The notes under the pieces were generated by a model. That model worked only from the letters and a program-made list of their open reading frames with translations. It had not been told where the DNA came from and did not search any database. A program made the position numbers and the translations under genes. This document shows positions 28,798 through 32,659 of a stretch of 32,659 nucleotides of DNA, piece after piece. This stretch comes from a virus. Where the stretch lies: the IMG/VR virus record IMGVR_UViG_3300020438_000144, positions 1-32,659 of that record. One strand, written 5' to 3'. Numbering within the stretch: the first letter of the stretch is position 1; the number at the start of each line of letters is the position of its first letter.

Positions 28798-29709
28798 ATG
28801 GTAAACAATACATTAGAAGAAATATTAAACGTAGAAGCAGCAACAGGACCCTTCGGAGTAGGGGATGCAGTCTTAGAGCAAACTCTAAGAGATTTCATAC
28901 AACTACAATCAAATACAATCGCTATCGCAACTGACTTAGTTGGTTCAAGAAGCGTTTCTTGGTTAGAGTTTAAGTGGTACACAGGAATAACTGGTACATT
29001 CAGTTACCCATTAGATGATGTAGCACTAACTGACCCAACAAACATTGGAACAGCAAACTACACAACCAAACTTGAGAAAGGACAGGGTAGAGTTACTTTC
29101 CTAGATGCAGTACGCCTTCGTGGTGAAACATGGGAAAACATTGACCGTCAACAACTTGCTATCGTAAGAGCAAGGGCTGACACAATTGACAACCACATCT
29201 TGACAAAACTTGTTGGTGGCGCAGGTCAAACACAAGCAGCAACAGCAACTTTCGGTGCGGCTAACGCAGACGAAGAATCTGACTTGCTAGACTCAATGGA
29301 TTTAATCTTTGCTAACGCAAAGGTTAGCGGTAACGAGCCAATGGCTCTTGTACTACCTGCTGATAAGAGGTCCGCACTTTTGAACACAACACTATACGGA
29401 AACGTAGTTGAATCATTAGCAGACCACTTGGGTAGAATCGCAAACCTAACAATTTACTACACAAGAGATTACGGAACAAGTGGCGCAATCGGAAACGATG
29501 GTCTACTATTAATTCCGGGCGCAGAAACAGCAGAGTTCTTTTCATACAACGGTGCAGGTTTCCAAGAAACAGAATTAACAAGATTGCCGGGTGTCGGTTT
29601 CGATTGGTTATTAACTTCCTACATGGGAAGCGTTATCCACGAACACCAAGACGGTGCAGCAGCAGGTAAGAACAACCGAATCTGTAAAATTACTGGCGTA
29701 AGGGCTTAA
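28798..29709 (+). CDS. Major capsid protein, HK97 fold
   Basis: A protein of 303 aa. ATG at 28798 after TAGGAGATG. The N-terminal helix (LEEILNVEAATGPFGVGDAV), the E-loop-like strand region (SVSWLEFKWYTGITGTFSYP), the conserved spine helix (NIDRQQLAIVRARADTIDNH), the P-domain (EPMALVLPADKRSALLNTTL), and the A-domain ending in LPGVGFDWLLTSYMGSVIHE follow the order of phage HK97-type capsid proteins. It is short for the family, with little room for a delta domain, consistent with a separate protease/scaffold. Forms the icosahedral shell. Confidence 0.88.
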   Translation: MVNNTLEEILNVEAATGPFGVGDAVLEQTLRDFIQLQSNTIAIATDLVGSRSVSWLEFKWYTGITGTFSYPLDDVALTDPTNIGTANYTTKLEKGQGRVTFLDAVRLRGETWENIDRQQLAIVRARADTIDNHILTKLVGGAGQTQAATATFGAANADEESDLLDSMDLIFANAKVSGNEPMALVLPADKRSALLNTTLYGNVVESLADHLGRIANLTIYYTRDYGTSGAIGNDGLLLIPGAETAEFFSYNGAGFQETELTRLPGVGFDWLLTSYMGSVIHEHQDGAAAGKNNRICKITGVRA

Positions 29710-29722
29710 GGAGGCACAATAA

Positions 29723-30139
29723 ATGCCTATTAACCGTAAGTTACAAAACCTAATGACTGGACTTAATACAAAGCAAGTCTCTAACGGTGGAACAAGTGGG
29801 TCTATACCTATTCTTTACAAAATAGCAGTAGATGGTGGCGCAACAGAAAGCGTTTCACTAACCGTAGATAGAAACTTAGAAGTTGTTGATGTATGGTCCC
29901 ATCTTTTAGCAGATGGTGGAGATAATTCTAACAGCCTACAAGTTCTTAACGGAACTGACGCTATTACTGATGCTTTTGTTACAGGAACAGCAGGTGACAA
30001 AGATGTTGTAAGATGTGGTGAGATAGATGATGCTTACTACAAGATTAGTGCAGGTGGAACTCTTAAAGTTACATCTACATCTTCTGATGACACAGCACCG
30101 GCAGTCCACGTTTTCGTTCTAGGGTACTCAAACCCTTGA
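29723..30139 (+). CDS. β-rich minor structural protein, 138 aa
   Basis: ATG at 29723 with AAGGAGG 8 nt before. All-β composition (ILYKIAVDGGATESVSLTVD; YYKISAGGTLKVTSTSSDD), Thr/Ser/Gly-rich, no Cys pairs beyond one Cys. The location directly after the capsid gene suggests a capsid-associated or head-completion protein. The repeated GGT/TSS strands recall immunoglobulin-like or jelly-roll decoration proteins. No exact family. Confidence 0.65.
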   Translation: MPINRKLQNLMTGLNTKQVSNGGTSGSIPILYKIAVDGGATESVSLTVDRNLEVVDVWSHLLADGGDNSNSLQVLNGTDAITDAFVTGTAGDKDVVRCGEIDDAYYKISAGGTLKVTSTSSDDTAPAVHVFVLGYSNP

Positions 30140-30164
30140 GAGTAAACAGTTGGGGGCTTATTAA

Positions 30165-30557
30165 ATGACTGATAAAAACGAAGCGGCGAAGCCAAAGAAA
30201 GAAACTAAGGCTTCGTTAGTGAAAAAGTTAAATGCGGCTGACATACCTGTACCGAAAGGTGCGAGTATTGAAGTTATGAAACACCGCTTAAAACATTATA
30301 AAAGTGGTGTAGGTTACTTAGTTAGACCACATAAATTACAAAGTAGAAAATACAAAGACCATCCTATGTCGTTACTAACAGATAAAAACGGCCTATATTG
30401 GCTACCTGCTAGTGAAATGGCAGATAGAATAATTAAAACTAAATTAATTATAGTATTAGGTAGAACTAACAAACCTTCAAAAGACGCTACTATAATAGAC
30501 GTACCAACAGACTACGCGGAGAGGTTCGGATATGGCAGTAACAACAAGTCAAATTAG
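30165..30557 (+). CDS. SAP/HeH-motif structural protein, 130 aa
   Basis: ATG at 30165 after GGGGGC. After a Lys-rich N-terminus (TDKNEAAKPKKETKASLVKK) is LNAADIPVPKGASIEVMKHRL, matching the helix-extended-helix (HeH/SAP-like) pattern that binds DNA or acts as an adaptor. The rest is β-rich (YLVRPHKLQSRKYKDHPMSL). It overlaps the next gene by 26 nt. HeH motifs occur in phage head proteins; a head-neck role is plausible by position. Confidence 0.62.
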   Translation: MTDKNEAAKPKKETKASLVKKLNAADIPVPKGASIEVMKHRLKHYKSGVGYLVRPHKLQSRKYKDHPMSLLTDKNGLYWLPASEMADRIIKTKLIIVLGRTNKPSKDATIIDVPTDYAERFGYGSNNKSN

Positions 30558-30963
30558 AGATTTACTTAACAGACCGAGAGGTCTAAATGAAGGTACTATT
30601 ACAGAATATATCACTATTAGAACAGCCGAAGTAAATAAAAAGGCTCGTCAAGCAAATTATGTTGGTGTTACAGCAGATAACGCACCAACAGACGCACTCA
30701 AAGAATCTGCAATTAAAATGATGGTTTGTGCAGACTGTCTTAAAGTATTGATAGATACTATCCCTGCATTAGTACCCGAAAAAGATAAAGGTACATCTGA
30801 TATTAGATTCGCAGCACAGTTAAAGTCTTTTGAAAAGGCTGCATCTGAGGCTATGAAAAATATAGAAGAGAAAGGTGGTACTGCTTTCCAAATTAAAAGT
30901 ACCACTAGTAGAGTTGGTGGCACAGTCGGAAGTGCTTTGGCAGGTTCTCTCACACAAGATTGA
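30532..30963 (+). CDS. Putative head-tail adaptor, 143 aa
   Basis: ATG at 30532 overlaps the previous gene's end by 26 nt, with GCGGAGAGGTTC just upstream. Helical start TTSQIRDLLNRPRGLNEGTI then TEYITIRTAEVNKKARQANY, then ESAIKMMVCADCLKVLIDTI. The pattern of a short helical bundle with an early 'xIxxLLxxP' helix resembles gp6-like head-tail connectors. A CADC pair is present. Ends in a Gly/Thr-rich tail. The assignment is position plus fold type, moderate. Confidence 0.55.
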   Translation: MAVTTSQIRDLLNRPRGLNEGTITEYITIRTAEVNKKARQANYVGVTADNAPTDALKESAIKMMVCADCLKVLIDTIPALVPEKDKGTSDIRFAAQLKSFEKAASEAMKNIEEKGGTAFQIKSTTSRVGGTVGSALAGSLTQD

Positions 30964-30973
30964 GGGATAAGTC

Positions 30974-32311
30974 ATGGCTGATTATTATTGGAAAGGTGGA
31001 ACAGATACCGAATCACAAACCGCAGGTAACTGGGTTACAACAAGTGGTGGTTCAACACTACACACTACTTTACCCGATTCTGACGATAATTTAATTTTTG
31101 ATGCGACCGCTACAAAAAAATGTGTATTTACTAGTGATACTGTAGGCTATCTTTCTATCACCATAAAGAGTACATTTACTTTCACCGTAAAAATAGATAA
31201 TAGTTTAATTAGTACACAAGGTCTTTGTGTAGAAAAAATATCCGTTTTAGAATCTGCTAGTGCGAGTTTTCTTAGATTTCATAGCACACCGGCTTATACA
31301 GCACTAGGTAGTAGTTCTGCTGATAACTATGTAAAAATATCAAACGTAGATACAAACTTAGATTTTAACACGTTGGGTATGTTCAAAGACTCTACTACTA
31401 GGTCTAATTTAACTTTTTACTTTGAACCGGATAATGGCTCTACCTTTATTATACAAAACGGTGTATATCCTAATGTAACTATGGATTGCGTTTTTAATAA
31501 TGTGGCTACTTTTAGTCCACAGTTTATTTATGATACACAAGGAACTACTTTAGACAATGCCAAAGTATTATACAATAATTACCCTTTTGCGGATATATTA
31601 AATCTAAATATAGACAGTTCTATTACTGTTTCTCCTAGAACAAAAAATCAACAAGATACTGAAAAAATATATAAAATAAACGGAACTCTTACATTAACCA
31701 CATCTACATTCAAGTGGGGGTATACAGAGTTACAACTAACCCCGTCTGCGGCAGGTACTAAATTACCTGTAACTGGTGAAACTGTTTATGGTAACAGTAA
31801 CACATTCAATACACAATATAGAAAATTAACTATTCTCCCTTCTACATCCAGTCACTATTTTTCTTTAGGTAATAATTTAATATTAGGTTGTGAAGAACTA
31901 CAAATACAAGGTGGCGCTAGAGTATACGGTCCTGTATATGGTAACGGTAATTCTGCTGAAATACATATTACTAACAGACCTACAATAGATGGTGACTGGA
32001 ACTTTACACAAATAGCAGAAGGTATATACAGAAACAATGGTACTACATCCCCAAGATACTCTGTACCTCATGGAGGTACAGGTAAAAATACTATTACCTC
32101 TAAAGCATTATTATATGGTAACGGTCAAGGACCACTTACTGAATTAGCAATAGGTTCGGAAGGAACGGTGTTGACTGTATCTAGTGGTAGTCCTGTTTGG
32201 GCGGCTAATACTGGCGGTGATGGGGGAGGCGGTGGTACTCTTGATATAGGAGATTTGGTTGTAACAAACAATGATAGTGGTATCATTATTATGGGGTCAT
32301 TAGTGATATAA
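30974..32311 (+). CDS. Putative tail-fibre / receptor-binding protein, 445 aa
   Basis: ATG at 30974 after GAGGGAT. Starts ADYYWKGGTDTESQTAGNWV, a pattern shared by virus surface proteins with 'YYWxGGTD…AGNW', then a long β-rich middle with Thr/Ser/Asn repeats, as in β-helix fibres. Near residue 364 the motif PHGGTGKNTITSKALLYGNG followed by ELAIGSEGTVLTVSSGSPVW is the classic tail-fibre GGTG/VLTxSxGxPxW repeat unit. A Gly-rich linker (GGDGGGGG) precedes the C-terminus. It probably recognises the host surface. Directly after the adaptor, without visible tail-tube genes between. Confidence 0.72.
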   Translation: MADYYWKGGTDTESQTAGNWVTTSGGSTLHTTLPDSDDNLIFDATATKKCVFTSDTVGYLSITIKSTFTFTVKIDNSLISTQGLCVEKISVLESASASFLRFHSTPAYTALGSSSADNYVKISNVDTNLDFNTLGMFKDSTTRSNLTFYFEPDNGSTFIIQNGVYPNVTMDCVFNNVATFSPQFIYDTQGTTLDNAKVLYNNYPFADILNLNIDSSITVSPRTKNQQDTEKIYKINGTLTLTTSTFKWGYTELQLTPSAAGTKLPVTGETVYGNSNTFNTQYRKLTILPSTSSHYFSLGNNLILGCEELQIQGGARVYGPVYGNGNSAEIHITNRPTIDGDWNFTQIAEGIYRNNGTTSPRYSVPHGGTGKNTITSKALLYGNGQGPLTELAIGSEGTVLTVSSGSPVWAANTGGDGGGGGTLDIGDLVVTNNDSGIIIMGSLVI

Positions 32312-32340
32312 TTATAAAACATTAAAAGAGGGTAAAGTAT

Positions 32341-32659
32341 ATGGCACTAACAAGTAACAAAAATCTTTTTACTGCTACTACTACCCAAAGAGCAGGTGTC
32401 ACGCCTACTAAGGAACAGATATTCTTAGATACAAATACAGGTTCAGCCGCTAATGGTGTTTTTATTGGTGATGGCGCTACCGCAGGTGGTAGGTCGGCAG
32501 ACATTAGGCCATTAGAAACAAAAAATGCTAATTACACATTTACTAGAGCAGACGAAGCCCGTATGATAATACATACAGATTCCTCTGCATATACATATAA
32601 GTTACCGACATACTCTTCTGTTCCTTTTCCGGTAGGTTTAACTGAATTACAAATTATGA
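32341..32659 (+). CDS. Partial fibre-like structural protein
   Basis: ATG at 32341, open to the window end (106 codons, no stop). GAGGGTAAAG lies 3-4 nt before. The visible part has VTPTKEQIFLDTNTGSAANG then VFIGDGATAGGRSADIRPLE, a typical phage fibre-base pattern (DTNTG…FIGDGxTxGG), then a β-rich segment NYTFTRADEARMIIHTDSSA. Likely a second fibre or base component cut by the edge. The C-terminus is outside the window. Confidence 0.6.
   Translation, partial: MALTSNKNLFTATTTQRAGVTPTKEQIFLDTNTGSAANGVFIGDGATAGGRSADIRPLETKNANYTFTRADEARMIIHTDSSAYTYKLPTYSSVPFPVGLTELQIM

Noticed and set aside
32323-32345. Word AAAGAGGGTAAAG shared by 3940 and the last gene's leader
   Set aside because: A 13-base match in AT/GA-rich sequence; the rest of the promoter module is absent at 32.3 kb.
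1-32659. tRNA, rRNA, integrase, attachment site or transposon
   Set aside because: I looked for tRNA cloverleaf-like ends, tyrosine or serine recombinase motifs and DDE transposases and saw none; absence by eye is not proof.

Overview
The window is an AT-rich stretch of a tailed double-stranded DNA virus (HK97-fold head lineage), and the host is most likely an archaeon. Viral identity is clear: large terminase, portal, prohead protease/scaffold, HK97-type major capsid protein and fibre-like proteins are all readable. The archaeal assignment is inference from three things. Several operons have a TATA-like box about 26-29 nt before the start codon with no room for a leader. Shine-Dalgarno sites are mostly GGTGAT or AGGAGG placed close to the start. 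An MCM-like AAA+ ATPase sits beside a protein resembling the archaeal/eukaryotic PAC2 proteasome-assembly chaperone family. I cannot name the host group. I see no integrase, tRNA, rRNA, CRISPR array or insertion sequence.

Layout. (1) From 1 to 4.02 kb, leftward: a replication/packaging group with a PAC2-like protein, AAA+ helicase-like ATPase, three small genes including a Cys/HTH protein that may be a small terminase, and a gene cut by the window edge. It is headed by a regulatory region at 3820-4022. (2) From 4.02 to 13.05 kb, leftward: about two dozen mostly tiny genes, nearly all joined by ATGA, GTGA, TTGA or TAATG overlaps. These include several Zn-ribbon or membrane microproteins of 27-39 residues. 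(3) From 13.06 to 14.45 kb: a DUF932 gene flanked by RNA-like stem-loops. (4) From 14.45 to 16.22 kb, leftward: five small genes starting from a probable leaderless promoter. (5) From 16.22 to 17.61 kb: a 1.4 kb non-coding hub packed with repeats of ACTTTTGTAACCTTTT, a second repeat family and many palindromes, a candidate replication origin and/or control region. (6) From 17.61 to 19.56 kb, rightward: three unrecognised genes closed by a strong hairpin. (7) From 19.79 to 23.16 kb, leftward: metallophosphoesterase, Zn-ribbon microprotein, large terminase and a small basic protein. (8) From 23.16 to 23.42 kb: a divergent regulatory region. (9) From 23.43 kb to the end, rightward: portal, methylase-like protein, membrane proteins, Cys-rich protease/scaffold fusion, decoration protein, capsid, connector-like proteins and fibres.

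The most striking non-genic signal is an 11-base motif, consensus GCAGTACARCG. I find it eight times, only in the three main non-coding regions, always as pairs about 105-145 bp apart. The regions at 3.9 kb and 23.3 kb also share the sequence around the motif (T-rich tract, TTCAAAGG, CCTTTGAA, second motif) in the same orientation relative to the gene they precede. This suggests a common viral regulator acting on both the replication and the structural operon.
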